Source of the DNA: Streptococcus ferus DSM 20646
GTDB lineage: Bacteria; Bacillota; Bacilli; Lactobacillales; Streptococcaceae
Assembly: GCF_000372425.1 (NCBI RefSeq)
Contig: NZ_AQVD01000002.1
Location: forward strand, 126,307-190,306
DNA: 64,000 bases
Direction of reading: 5' to 3'
Under the pieces are notes generated by a model that searched no databases, was not told where the DNA came from, and saw nothing but the letters and a program-made list of their open reading frames with translations. Each line of letters opens with the position of its first letter. Position 1 is the stretch's first letter. Shown piece by piece: positions 26,549 to 36,147 of the stretch. The translations under genes were made by a program, and so were the position numbers.

Positions 26549-27655
26549 TTAATCTAAATAAACATGATAGTCAGTATGCTGACTGATTAACGTTTGAGCA
26601 TGAAGCAGATCACTTTCGGACTTAAAGGAAATCTGCAGGATACCATTGATATCGTCCCGATTTTCTTCATTGATGTGAACATTGACAAGCGAAGTTCCTC
26701 TTAGCAGCTCCAAGATTTGCAAGATGACATCTTCTTCATCGGGAACATCTACAAAGAGATCGTAGAAACTGTCAACGCCAGCCCGTTTATGAATTTCCAT
26801 TTCTTTGCGTTTACGGCGTCCCGCATCAAAAAAGTGCCAGATGGCTTCTTCATCTTTCTGCCCAATCAGTTCTGCCACGGCATCCAGGCGATTTTTGAAA
26901 TCCGTCAACCGTTCAAGGACCGCATCGGAATTGCTCAACAGAATGCTGGTCCACATCCCAGGTTCACTTTCTGCAATCCTAGTCATATCCCTGAAGCCAC
27001 CTGCAGCAAAATGATTGGTCAGCTCATGTCCATTGGCATAATCACCGGCTTGTTCCATCAAGGCTGAGGCTAAGATGTGGGGAAAATGGCTAATCTGGCT
27101 AGTTACCAAATCATGCTCCGCTGCTTCAACCTCAATAAACCGTGCCTTGAGCCCTAATAAAAGATCTTTTAAACGAGGGATTGTCTCCTCCCGTGTCAGA
27201 CGGGTCGGGCTAAAAATATAATAAGCATTTTCAAAGAGGTGGACATTGGCTGCAATTGCCCCCGTTTTATGACTGCCAGCCATGGGATGACTGCCGACAA
27301 ATTGGACTTTGTCAGCCGGCAAGTATTTTTCTGCCGCTTGGATAATCTTTAACTTGGTTGAGCCGGCGTCTGTGATAATTACATTTTCTTTCAGGTCTAG
27401 TTGAGCTAAAACCTTAATAAAGTCAATGGTTTGCTTGATGGGAACGGCCAGAATAATCACATCGGCCAGAGGTGCAAATGCTTTAAAATCGGCAGTCGCC
27501 TCGTCTACAATCCCTCTTTCTAACGCAATTTGACGCGATTGATCAGACCGATTATAGCCTAAAATCTTGTAATCTGGGTGCTGACGCCGAATTCCCAGAG
27601 CCAGCGAAGCACCGATCAGCCCCATACCTGCAATGTAAACAACTTTTTCTTCCAT
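26549..27655 (-). CDS. tyrA: Prephenate dehydrogenase with ACT domain
   Basis: This 368-residue enzyme oxidises prephenate to 4-hydroxyphenylpyruvate for tyrosine. It has a Rossmann motif GMGLIGASLALG (10-21), the catalytic segment GSHPMAGSHKTG with His, and a C-terminal ACT domain (about 295-368) for tyrosine feedback. Neighbours aroC/aroB and aroA/aroK provide chorismate. It lies nine bases after the DUF1634 gene with its own start. Confidence 0.95.
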   Translation of the reverse strand: MEEKVVYIAGMGLIGASLALGIRRQHPDYKILGYNRSDQSRQIALERGIVDEATADFKAFAPLADVIILAVPIKQTIDFIKVLAQLDLKENVIITDAGSTKLKIIQAAEKYLPADKVQFVGSHPMAGSHKTGAIAANVHLFENAYYIFSPTRLTREETIPRLKDLLLGLKARFIEVEAAEHDLVTSQISHFPHILASALMEQAGDYANGHELTNHFAAGGFRDMTRIAESEPGMWTSILLSNSDAVLERLTDFKNRLDAVAELIGQKDEEAIWHFFDAGRRKRKEMEIHKRAGVDSFYDLFVDVPDEEDVILQILELLRGTSLVNVHINEENRDDINGILQISFKSESDLLHAQTLISQHTDYHVYLD

Positions 27656-27664
27656 TTTTCCCCC

Positions 27665-28048
27665 TTATTTCGGTTCAAAAACAAAGCCTAAGACAATAGA
27701 AATAGCGATAATCACTAAGACGACTGTGGTAAACAGGACATAGAGTCGGTCTTTCGTGATGAAGAAAATAATGAGTGTTGCCAGCACCCGAAAAATCGGT
27801 GTCAGAATGAGCATGAAGCAGCCCATAAGCATGATCGTCACCGGATCAAAAACAGAATGACTGCTAACATAATCCATCAGGTTGAAAGCTGTCACCTCGT
27901 CAGGGCTGAGACTCGCTTGGCTATTACCCAAAAAGAGAATGAGACCTACTAGCATAAAGGCAACCGATAACAGAATCCCTAAACGAAGCAGCTTGCCTAA
28001 TTGTAATTCAATTCTGGCATTCTCTTCTGCTGTGCTTTTTTTATCCAT
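27665..28048 (-). CDS. DUF1634 membrane protein
   Basis: This 127-residue protein has three hydrophobic helices (about 30-50, 70-92 and 102-122) and matches the DUF1634 pattern, small proteins that are often found beside TSUP transporters. Here it directly follows a TSUP gene with no gap. It is probably an accessory subunit of that transporter; that role is inference. It is placed within the aromatic operon between aroC and tyrA. Confidence 0.75.
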   Translation of the reverse strand: MDKKSTAEENARIELQLGKLLRLGILLSVAFMLVGLILFLGNSQASLSPDEVTAFNLMDYVSSHSVFDPVTIMLMGCFMLILTPIFRVLATLIIFFITKDRLYVLFTTVVLVIIAISIVLGFVFEPK

Positions 28049-28882
28049 TTAAAAACCTCGCAAAAACATCTGGAGACCTGAAACAAGCAAGACGACGATA
28101 AAGATAAGCCTCAAAAGACTGACAGGTATATACGGCATCATTTTACTGCCTAAAAGCGATCCGAAGATCACCCCGATAGCAATTGGTGTTGCGAGAACAG
28201 GATTGATATGGCCACTGAAAATATAGAAAACGGCAGATGCTGTCGCTGTTACCCCCATCATAAAGTTCGAGGTCGCCGAGGAAGCTTTCAGCGGCATTTT
28301 CATCACAGTATCCATCGCCAGGACCTTAAAGGCACCCGCACCGATTCCTAAGAGTGCTGATAGAATTCCTGCACAGAACATGACCAGAGACCCCTGAGGG
28401 ACCTTGGTCAGCTGGTAGGTCACTAATTCGCCGCTGCTTTTATCGTAATAACGACCGCCAAGATTCAGTTTGGCCGCTAAGGCGTCTTCCTCCACCGCTG
28501 CAAGATTTTCTTTTCCGGCACGGATTTTTTGATACATATTGAAAGCTTGAAAGGTCAGAAGTCCACCGTAGAGGAGAAAGAGCACCTTTGAGTCCAGCAC
28601 AAGTGATAGCATGGCCCCCACAAAAGCTCCCAAAGTGGTAAAAATCTCTAAAAACATCGCCAGTCTTAAATTCAGCATATCATCCTTGAGATAGGCAATA
28701 GCCGATCCTGAGCTGGTGGCCAAAACAGCGATAATAGAAGCTCCCACAGCGTGCTTAATATCTACATTAAAGATTAAGGTTAAAACAGGGGTAACGACAA
28801 TGCCGCCCCCCAGTCCTAACAATGCTCCAAGAAGCCCTGCAAAGAGACCCACCAAGAGCATGGTAATGATGTAAGATAACAT
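28049..28882 (-). CDS. TSUP (TauE/SafE) family anion transporter
   Basis: This 277-residue membrane protein has about eight helices in two repeated halves, each with a glycine-rich turn (GALLGLGGGIVVTPVL and SALLGIGAGAFKVLAMD), the hallmark of the TauE/SafE family. Members export or import sulfite, sulfoacetate and other organic acids. The ATG overlaps the aroC stop (TAATG), so it is coupled to chorismate synthase. The substrate could be an aromatic or keto acid, but nothing in the sequence proves it. Confidence 0.85.
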   Translation of the reverse strand: MLSYIITMLLVGLFAGLLGALLGLGGGIVVTPVLTLIFNVDIKHAVGASIIAVLATSSGSAIAYLKDDMLNLRLAMFLEIFTTLGAFVGAMLSLVLDSKVLFLLYGGLLTFQAFNMYQKIRAGKENLAAVEEDALAAKLNLGGRYYDKSSGELVTYQLTKVPQGSLVMFCAGILSALLGIGAGAFKVLAMDTVMKMPLKASSATSNFMMGVTATASAVFYIFSGHINPVLATPIAIGVIFGSLLGSKMMPYIPVSLLRLIFIVVLLVSGLQMFLRGF

Positions 28883-30048
28883 TAGAATTCCTTCACATAA
28901 GTACGGTGTTTAGCGACTGCTTCCTTCAACTCTTCTAAATTATCAGATGAAAACTTCATCAGTACTTCCGTCGCCAAAACAGTTGCCACCACACTTTCCA
29001 TGACAACACCTGCAGCCGGAACTGCTGTTGGGTCAGAACGCTCAACGCTGGCTTTATAAGGTTGGTGGCTCTCAATATCGACACTCATCAAAGGTTTATA
29101 CAGGGTCGGTATAGGTTTCATCACCCCACGAACCACAATTGGCTGACCGTTTGTCATGCCACCTTCAAAACCACCTAAATTATTGGATGTTCTGGTATAA
29201 CCCTTTTCTTCCGACCAGACAATCTCATCCATGACTTCAGAGCCCGGACGATAGCCTGCTTTAAAGCCTAAACCAAACTCAACACCCTTGAAAGCATTAA
29301 TTGAGACAACCCCTTGGGCGATTTTAGCATCTAATTTACGATCCCACTGCACATAGGAACCTAAACCAACAGGAACGCCTCCAACAAGGGTCTCAATGAC
29401 ACCTCCTATGGTATTCCCTTCTTTTTTGATCTGATCAATATAGTCTTTGATGTCTTGTTCACGGTCTTGATTGACGATGGAAACCTCAGACTGACGTGCC
29501 CGTTCTTTAATCTCAGCCACGGTCAGATTTTCTGGGACATCAACCTCAATGCCACCGAAAACAACAACATGGCTGGCCACTTCCATTCCCAGCTCTTCCA
29601 ACAGACGTTTCGCCACTGCACCTACGGCAACCCGCATCGTCGTTTCACGTGCACTGGAACGCTCCAGACTGTTACGCAAATCGGAAAAACGGTACTTCAT
29701 GCCTCCAACTAAGTCAGCATGACCAGGCCGTGGTTTGGTCAGTTTTCGAATAGCTTTTTTCTTCTCGTCAATTTCAGCAGCACTCATGACTTCTGTCCAA
29801 TTTTTGAAATCACGGTTAGTGACATTCAGCGTAATCGGACTTCCCATGGTTACTCCGTGTCTGACGCCTGAGGTAATCTCAACTTGATCCGATTCAATCA
29901 TCATTCGACCGCCACGACCGTAACCTCCCTGACGGCGTTTCAGTTCCGCATTAATGTATTCCGCGGTCAAAGGCAAACCAGCGGGAATACCTTCGATAAT
30001 GGCTGTCAGACGGGGGCCGTGCGATTCACCTGCAGTAAAATATCTCAT
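28882..30048 (-). CDS. aroC: Chorismate synthase
   Basis: This 388-residue FMN-dependent enzyme makes chorismate from EPSP. It has [18 protein letters not shown] at 8-25, [15 protein letters not shown] and SSARET in the middle, and [13 protein letters not shown] near the C-terminal end, all family signatures. It follows aroB with no gap and overlaps the TSUP gene by one base. Confidence 0.97.
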   Translation of the reverse strand: MRYFTAGESHGPRLTAIIEGIPAGLPLTAEYINAELKRRQGGYGRGGRMMIESDQVEITSGVRHGVTMGSPITLNVTNRDFKNWTEVMSAAEIDEKKKAIRKLTKPRPGHADLVGGMKYRFSDLRNSLERSSARETTMRVAVGAVAKRLLEELGMEVASHVVVFGGIEVDVPENLTVAEIKERARQSEVSIVNQDREQDIKDYIDQIKKEGNTIGGVIETLVGGVPVGLGSYVQWDRKLDAKIAQGVVSINAFKGVEFGLGFKAGYRPGSEVMDEIVWSEEKGYTRTSNNLGGFEGGMTNGQPIVVRGVMKPIPTLYKPLMSVDIESHQPYKASVERSDPTAVPAAGVVMESVVATVLATEVLMKFSSDNLEELKEAVAKHRTYVKEF

Positions 30049-31116
30049 TTATTTCTCCAAATATTCTTTCATCTCGTCAATCGGAATCTGATTGATAGCT
30101 GCGCTTCCCAGTTCAGGAACAATTACCGTCTTAATAGTCTTACCGCGAGCTTTCTTATCATGTGTCAAAGCCTTGTAGAGTGCTTCAGTATCCCACGGTT
30201 CATAGTCTGTTGGTAAGCCAAATTTTGCACACATGTCGATAATTACCTGTGTGATTCCTGCTGGCATGAGTCCTTTGCTTTCTGCAACTCGTGAAAGCTG
30301 AACCATTCCAATAGCCACGGCTTCGCCGTGCATGACCTTACCATATCCGGCCGTTGCCTCAATGGCGTGACCAATTGTATGACCAAAATTAAGGTGGAGG
30401 CGGACACCATTGTCTAATTCATCTTCAACAACAACCTTCCGTTTGACCTCACAGGAACGGTAAATAATCGATTCTGCATGATCTAAAATAGATTCCGGAC
30501 TACCGTCCATCTGCTGCAATTCTTGCCAGAGTTCCAAGTCTTCTATCAAGCCGTACTTCACAACTTCACCCATTCCTTCAATGAGCTCACGGTGTCCCAA
30601 TGTTTTCAAGGTTTCCGGATCAATCAACACGCCATCCGGCTGAGTGAAGGTTCCGACCATATTTTTAGCAAAAGACGTGTTAACACCGGTTTTGCCACCT
30701 ATCGAAGAATCCACCTGAGCAGTCAAACTTGTTGGAATCTGCAGAAAATGAATGCCGCGCATATAGGTCGATGCAACAAAACCTGCTAAATCTCCAACAA
30801 CCCCACCACCAAGAGCTACAATACCATCACTCTTAGTCAGACCTTGCTGGACTAAAAAAGCATAAGCTTTATTAACCGTCGTTAGATTCTTTTGGGCTTC
30901 GCCATGCAAAAAATCAAAAACGGAGACATCAAAACCAGCATCCTCTAAACTAAATTTAACTTTGTTGGCATAGAGGCTGCCGACCTTATTATCCGTAATA
31001 ATAACAATTTTTTGCGGTTGCCATAGCTGCTTGACCCACTGTCCTGTTTTGGATAAGACGCCCTTTTCAATGACAATATCATAGGGAGTTCTCGGAAGAT
31101 TGACATTCAATTTCAT
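30049..31116 (-). CDS. aroB: 3-dehydroquinate synthase
   Basis: This 355-residue NAD- and metal-dependent enzyme converts DAHP to 3-dehydroquinate. [14 protein letters not shown] is the NAD-binding loop and HGEAVAIGM and [11 protein letters not shown] carry metal-binding His and Glu residues. It starts eight bases after aroE. DAHP synthase is not in this window, so the first step must be encoded elsewhere. Confidence 0.97.
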   Translation of the reverse strand: MKLNVNLPRTPYDIVIEKGVLSKTGQWVKQLWQPQKIVIITDNKVGSLYANKVKFSLEDAGFDVSVFDFLHGEAQKNLTTVNKAYAFLVQQGLTKSDGIVALGGGVVGDLAGFVASTYMRGIHFLQIPTSLTAQVDSSIGGKTGVNTSFAKNMVGTFTQPDGVLIDPETLKTLGHRELIEGMGEVVKYGLIEDLELWQELQQMDGSPESILDHAESIIYRSCEVKRKVVVEDELDNGVRLHLNFGHTIGHAIEATAGYGKVMHGEAVAIGMVQLSRVAESKGLMPAGITQVIIDMCAKFGLPTDYEPWDTEALYKALTHDKKARGKTIKTVIVPELGSAAINQIPIDEMKEYLEK

Positions 31117-31124
31117 CGTATCAC

Positions 31125-31991
31125 CTAATTTTCTGACTTGTATTTTTCTTCAAGGGCCTGCCAAACTTCTGCCGTTGGCATCATTTCCCCTGTCCATAAT
31201 CTAAAGGCCTCTGCCGCCTGAAAAAGAAGCATTCCTAAACCGTTGATGGTCGTCGCTCCCTGAGCTTTGGCTAATCTTAAGAAGGGAGTTTCAAAGGGCT
31301 GATAAATCACATCGGCCACAAGTAAGCCCTCTTTAAAAACCATATCCGCAGAAACTACGGTTGAGATGCCATCCATACCAACGCTATTCGCATTCACTAA
31401 TAAGTCTGCGTCATTAGCCTTTTCCTGAATTTGTTTTTTATCAGAGATGTCAAAAATCTCAATCCTTGTTCCCGTTTGCTCAGCTACACGCCCCTGACGT
31501 TCAATCGTCACATCAAGGTACTTCGCCTTACTGAACATGTTGATTTTACCAACACCGTTTTGAGCAGCGTAGGCAGAAATAGCTGTCGCTGCTCCGCCAC
31601 CTCCTAAAATGGTAATCGTCTTACCTTTAAGATCAAACTCCTGAGGCAGAGACGCAAAAAAGCCATAACCATCGGTATTATGCCCGATGAGCTTTCCATT
31701 TTTGTTTACTACCGTATTAACCATGCCAGTCAGGGAAGCAGACTCATCCAATTCGTCTAAGTACTGCGTCACAATTCTCTTGTAAGGCATCGAAAGATTG
31801 ATGCCAAACATATCATAGCGCTTGACATTGGCTAGAGTCGCTTCTAATTCTGATTCAGGAATATCCCAAGCGACATAGACCCCGTTAATGCCTGTTTTAT
31901 CAAAGGCATAATTATGGATAAAAGGGGAAATCGAATGTTTTATGGGAGTAGCAACAACTGCCGCTAATCTCGTGTGACCATCAATCTGCAT
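31125..31991 (-). CDS. aroE: Shikimate dehydrogenase
   Basis: This 288-residue NADP enzyme reduces 3-dehydroshikimate. It has [11 protein letters not shown] (shikimate site), NLSMPYKR (catalytic Lys), GHNTDGYGF and the cofactor loop [10 protein letters not shown]. It overlaps the end of aroD by 11 bases and has its own ribosome site AAAGGAG inside aroD. Confidence 0.96.
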   Translation of the reverse strand: MQIDGHTRLAAVVATPIKHSISPFIHNYAFDKTGINGVYVAWDIPESELEATLANVKRYDMFGINLSMPYKRIVTQYLDELDESASLTGMVNTVVNKNGKLIGHNTDGYGFFASLPQEFDLKGKTITILGGGGAATAISAYAAQNGVGKINMFSKAKYLDVTIERQGRVAEQTGTRIEIFDISDKKQIQEKANDADLLVNANSVGMDGISTVVSADMVFKEGLLVADVIYQPFETPFLRLAKAQGATTINGLGMLLFQAAEAFRLWTGEMMPTAEVWQALEEKYKSEN

Positions 31992-32658
31992 CTAAAATCT
32001 CCTTTATTTTCACCATATCTGCCAAAGCAATCTGTCCTGGGGCACTCCCCTGATCAATGCTGGCAAAGGTCCATGAACTGCCAAATAAATCTGCGGATAA
32101 GCGTGACGGCCGTCCAAGTTTAGACATTGACATCGTGACATACTCCTGCTCAGGATTTAAGGTCTTAAAGCCGCGTGTATAATTCATGAGATCAAGAACG
32201 TCTTGTTCATTTCCCGGCATCACAGCAATCTTTACCACTTGAGGTGCTAAAGCCGTCAGCTCCGAGAAAATCTCCATGATGTTTTCCGGTGTCTCCTCAA
32301 AATTATGATAAGACAAGACCAGATTGGGAAAATCGTACATTTGGTCAAAGACATCGGTGTATGAAAAATACTCAAAATCAATAAAATCTGGACGGTAGAG
32401 GGCGTTCACTTCCTTGATTAGTGCAATGTATTCATCCTTATCCAGCATGATATTGCCCCCTTCTTTTTCCGTACGAAGGGTAAAAATAACCTCAAAGCCG
32501 GCAAATTTTTCAAAGATAGCTGGGGCTACTGCCAAAATATCTTCCTTTGGCAAAAAATCAGCACGCCATTCAATCAAATCAGCATTTTGAAACTTATTTA
32601 AATCAATAGCATTGGCCTCCTCGAGGCTTCTTGGCATGACGGGAACTACAATTTTCAT
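31981..32658 (-). CDS. aroD: 3-dehydroquinate dehydratase, type I
   Basis: This 225-residue class I dehydroquinase forms 3-dehydroshikimate through a Schiff base. [16 protein letters not shown] and VVKIAVMP (the catalytic Lys) are the class I motifs, with GRPSRL closing the site. It follows the methyltransferase gene with no gap, so it is the first pathway gene of the operon. Confidence 0.96.
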   Translation of the reverse strand: MKIVVPVMPRSLEEANAIDLNKFQNADLIEWRADFLPKEDILAVAPAIFEKFAGFEVIFTLRTEKEGGNIMLDKDEYIALIKEVNALYRPDFIDFEYFSYTDVFDQMYDFPNLVLSYHNFEETPENIMEIFSELTALAPQVVKIAVMPGNEQDVLDLMNYTRGFKTLNPEQEYVTMSMSKLGRPSRLSADLFGSSWTFASIDQGSAPGQIALADMVKIKEILDAD

Positions 32659-33819
32659 TTATTTAACCTTTATCGTAAAAACTTTTAAATAATTACTTCT
32701 TTCATCGTGTTTATTCACTGCAAAATCACTGGGCAATTGCTGCAGCTTGCTATAATGATGTTTTTGGGCAGCAAAACCCTTTTCTATTTCTTTTCTAAAC
32801 TGCTCAACCGTCATATTGGAGGCATTGGTTGAGGCAATCAGAGTGCCTTGGGGTGATAAGAGTGTGAGTGCCTCTTGGATGAGCTTATGATAGTCCTTCT
32901 GAACGGAGAAGGTCTGCTTTTTGTTGCGGGCAAAGCTGGGCGGGTCTATGATAATCAGCTCAAATTGCTGCTCATGACGCCTTGCATATTTGAAGTAGGA
33001 GAAAACATCCATGACAACGAATCGGTGGTTCTCAGTCCTTAAATGATTCGCTTCAAAATGTGCCTTAGAAAGTTCCAAAGAGCGTTTAGCCAGATCAACA
33101 GACGTGGTTTCAGCGGCACCCCCCATAGCAGCAGCAACCGAGAAAGCGGCTGTATAGGAAAAGAGGTTCAAAACACGTTTGCCCGTAGCCAGACCATTGA
33201 TCAATTCCTGACGGACAGGTCTCTGATCCAGAAAGATTCCTGTCATCAGGCCATCATTTAAGAAAACCTGGTAAGAAACCCCATTTTCTAAAATAGAAAA
33301 TACAGGTGGCGCTTCTTGTCCGTAAAGGTGCGCTGAGTCGTAGGACTGCCCTCTAAAACGAACTTTCTCATAAGCCCCTACCAGGTCAGGAAAAACCGTC
33401 CTAAAAGCCTTAATAATCATTTCTTTCTGGCTGAAGACAAACGCATTATACCAAGAAAAGAGGGCAAAATCACCATAACGATCCACCGTCAAACCACCAA
33501 AATCGTCACCATCCTGATTAAAGAGACGGTAGGCCGTTGTCCGTTCAGACTGTTCTAAAGACTGGCGTTTAGCTCTTGCTTTTTGAAAAATATCCTCAAA
33601 GTAAGATTCATCAAGAACTTGTCTTTGCCGTGAAATCAGCCAGCCAATCCCTTTCTGCTGGGGTGATAGATAAGCCGTTCCAAGCAAGTCGCCTCTTTTA
33701 GAGACAAGCTCTGCTAACTGATTATCAAACGGTAAATCAGAAAAATCCTTACCGTCCAGGAGTTGAACCCCTTTCCGTAACTTCTTTTCTGTCCAAGAAT
33801 CCACAACAAGTTTTTTCAT
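32659..33819 (-). CDS. RlmI-like class I rRNA methyltransferase (PUA plus SAM domains)
   Basis: This 386-residue protein has an N-terminal PUA-like domain, then a SAM-dependent methyltransferase domain with NLFSYTAAFSVAAA (SAM loop), VDLAKRSLE and IIDPPSFAR (catalytic loop). This layout matches RlmI/YccW-type enzymes that methylate cytosine in 23S rRNA. It leads the aromatic operon. No ribosome site precedes the ATG, and a -10 box ends seven bases before it, so the message may be leaderless. Confidence 0.85.
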   Translation of the reverse strand: MKKLVVDSWTEKKLRKGVQLLDGKDFSDLPFDNQLAELVSKRGDLLGTAYLSPQQKGIGWLISRQRQVLDESYFEDIFQKARAKRQSLEQSERTTAYRLFNQDGDDFGGLTVDRYGDFALFSWYNAFVFSQKEMIIKAFRTVFPDLVGAYEKVRFRGQSYDSAHLYGQEAPPVFSILENGVSYQVFLNDGLMTGIFLDQRPVRQELINGLATGKRVLNLFSYTAAFSVAAAMGGAAETTSVDLAKRSLELSKAHFEANHLRTENHRFVVMDVFSYFKYARRHEQQFELIIIDPPSFARNKKQTFSVQKDYHKLIQEALTLLSPQGTLIASTNASNMTVEQFRKEIEKGFAAQKHHYSKLQQLPSDFAVNKHDERSNYLKVFTIKVK

Positions 33820-33826
33820 AAAGACA

Positions 33827-33849
33827 ATTATACCAAAAAATTGAAAATA
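33827..33849 (-). promoter_or_regulatory. Extended -10 promoter of the aromatic operon, giving a leaderless message
   Basis: Minus-strand TTGG-TATAAT has its -10 at 33832-33827, with a TG one base upstream (extended -10). Only seven bases separate the -10 from ATG, so transcription should begin at or next to the start codon. No good -35 is visible. Confidence 0.6.
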
Positions 33850-33898
33850 TTTCTCCCTTAATAAAGGACCTTTCTGATGGCTGACAAAAATAAAAATA

Positions 33899-33907
33899 TG
33901 GTATAAT
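33899..33907 (+). promoter_or_regulatory. Extended -10 promoter of ltaS
   Basis: TGG-TATAAT (TATAAT at 33902-33907) with a weak -35 (CTGACA, 15-base gap). The leader is about 40 bases with the ribosome site AAGGAAG. Confidence 0.6.
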
Positions 33908-33954
33908 CTAATAATAGAGTTTTATCTTTTAAAATATATAAGGAAGTCAATCTG

Positions 33955-36096
33955 ATGAAAAAAATTGCTAAATTTCTTTTAAGCGCAGTCAAGACAAGGC
34001 TAGGATTTATTTTAACCCTCTTAATGATTTACTGGCTTAAAACAATTTGGGCTTACTATGCAGATTTTAGTCTAGATATTGGAAACGCCTATCAGGCGCT
34101 TCTTTCCATTATGAATCCAATCCCGCTCGGGCTTTTGCTGATGGGGCTGAGCCTCTATATTAAAAATACCAAGGCTTTCTACACGGTATCTCTGCTTATC
34201 TATACCCTGCTTAACATCCTCTTAATTGCTAATGCTATTTATTTCCGAGAATTTTCTGATTTCATTACGGTTAGTGCTGTCTTTGCCAGTAGCAAGACCT
34301 CGGCAGGTCTTGGCGATGCCGCTATCAACCTCTTACGACCTTGGGATGTTATCTATATCATAGACTATCTTGTTCTTATCTTCTTATTGATCACCAAGCG
34401 TTTTTCATTTGACCAGAGACCTTTTAATAAAAGAGCTAGTTTTGCGGTAAGTGCCCTCTCAGGACTTCTCTTTTCGCTCAACCTTTTCCTAGCCGAAATT
34501 GACAGACCTGAATTGCTGACCAGAGGATTTTCCAATGTTTATATCGTTAGAGCCATTGGTTTACCGGCCTTTAGTGCTTATAGTGCCAATCAGACCTACC
34601 AAGCGCAGAAAGTCCGCTCTGAAGCAACAGCTGATGAGTTAAAGACTGTAAAAGCTTACGTCAAAAAACATTACGCTGCGCCAAATGCTGAGTATTATGG
34701 AGCTGGAAAAGGAAAGAATGTCATCATTCTCCATTTAGAAAGTTTCCAACAGTTCCTATTGGACTATAAATTAAAGGTTGACGGCAAGGAATACGAAGTG
34801 ACTCCTTTCCTGAATTCCATCTACCACTCGCAGGATACCTTTGCTTTTTCTAACTTTTTCCACCAAGTAAAAGCCGGAAAAACTTCTGATGCAGAAACCC
34901 TTCTGGAAACTTCCCTTTTCGGTTTAGATCAAGGCTCCTTCTTTGTCCAATACGGTGGTGACAATACACAGCAGGCTGCGCCGCACATTCTTTCCGAAAC
35001 GAATCAGTACACGAGTGCTGTTTTCCACGGAAATACCGGTACTTTCTGGAATCGAAATAATGTCTACAAGCAATTAGGCTACAACTATTTCTTCGATCAA
35101 TCCTACATGTCTAAGTCGACCAAGGATAATTCTTTCCAATATGGCTTAAATGATAAGATTATGTTCGCAGATTCTATTAAATATCTCGAACATATGCAAC
35201 AGCCTTTCTACACTAAATTCATCACTGTTTCAAACCATTACCCTTATCAGAGTCTGTCTGGTGACGAAACAGGTTTCCCTCTTGCTCAAACCAAAGATGA
35301 AACCATCAATGGCTACTTTGCTACGGCTAACTACCTAGATGCTGCTATTAAGGATTTCTTTGATTACCTAAAAGCAACAGGCCTCTATGACAACTCTATC
35401 ATTGTCATGTATGGTGACCACTACGGTATTTCCAATTCGCGCAATACCGATTTAGCAGAATTGCTGGGCAAAGATCCGCAGACCTGGACAGACTATGACA
35501 ACGCTATGCTTCAAAGGGTGCCTTACATGATTCATGTCCCTGGGAACGGAAAAGGCTTCATCAGTTCCACTTACGGCGGAGAGGTTGATGCACTGCCAAC
35601 CCTGCTTCATATTCTGGGAATTGATTCCAGCAAATATGTTGAATTAGGACAGGATTTACTGTCGCCTCAAAACAGTCAAACCGTTGCTTTCAGAACAGAA
35701 GATAATTATGTGACACCGACTTATACCAGCTATAACGACCATCTCTATGATACGAAAACAGGTACGGAAATCACTAACCCTGATGCTACAACAACTGAAA
35801 AAGTGAAGGCGATTCAGACGGCTGTTAAAGAGCAGCTGAAGATGAGCGATGAGGTTCAGACAGGAGACTTGCTAAGGTTTGACGAGAGCAGCGGCCTTAA
35901 GCCAATTGATACAAGTCAATTTTCCTATGCTAATTCGCTAGATGCCATGAAGAAAATTGAAAAAGATTTGGGAGATAAGTCAACCAGTCTATATAGTAAG
36001 AATGGCAATCAATCTACCCAAGACTTATACAAGTCGCCATCTTACAAAGAACTCTACGGCAGCAGCTCAACAACAACCAAAAGCAGTTCTAAATAA
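33955..36096 (+). CDS. ltaS: Lipoteichoic acid synthase (LtaS family)
   Basis: This 713-residue membrane enzyme polymerises glycerol phosphate from phosphatidylglycerol. Five helices fill the first 200 residues, then an extracellular sulfatase-fold domain. Catalytic Thr310 lies in GKTSD; metal ligands include Glu262 (LHLESF), Asp488 and His489 (YGDHYG). A Ser/Thr-rich tail (about 680-713) follows the catalytic domain. The longer C-terminal part (about 590-680) beyond the catalytic domain is typical for streptococci. It is monocistronic and divergent from the aromatic operon. Confidence 0.94.
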   Translation: MKKIAKFLLSAVKTRLGFILTLLMIYWLKTIWAYYADFSLDIGNAYQALLSIMNPIPLGLLLMGLSLYIKNTKAFYTVSLLIYTLLNILLIANAIYFREFSDFITVSAVFASSKTSAGLGDAAINLLRPWDVIYIIDYLVLIFLLITKRFSFDQRPFNKRASFAVSALSGLLFSLNLFLAEIDRPELLTRGFSNVYIVRAIGLPAFSAYSANQTYQAQKVRSEATADELKTVKAYVKKHYAAPNAEYYGAGKGKNVIILHLESFQQFLLDYKLKVDGKEYEVTPFLNSIYHSQDTFAFSNFFHQVKAGKTSDAETLLETSLFGLDQGSFFVQYGGDNTQQAAPHILSETNQYTSAVFHGNTGTFWNRNNVYKQLGYNYFFDQSYMSKSTKDNSFQYGLNDKIMFADSIKYLEHMQQPFYTKFITVSNHYPYQSLSGDETGFPLAQTKDETINGYFATANYLDAAIKDFFDYLKATGLYDNSIIVMYGDHYGISNSRNTDLAELLGKDPQTWTDYDNAMLQRVPYMIHVPGNGKGFISSTYGGEVDALPTLLHILGIDSSKYVELGQDLLSPQNSQTVAFRTEDNYVTPTYTSYNDHLYDTKTGTEITNPDATTTEKVKAIQTAVKEQLKMSDEVQTGDLLRFDESSGLKPIDTSQFSYANSLDAMKKIEKDLGDKSTSLYSKNGNQSTQDLYKSPSYKELYGSSSTTTKSSSK

Positions 36097-36098
36097 TA

Positions 36099-36127
36099 CC
36101 AAAAAGAGGCTTTAAGCCTCTTTTTGG
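36099..36127. terminator. Bidirectional terminator between ltaS and apuA
   Basis: A perfect 12-base stem (36099-36110 with 36116-36127) has a five-base loop and serves the two convergent genes. Confidence 0.92.
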
Positions 36128-36147
36128 TGTCGTCTTATACAGGAAAG

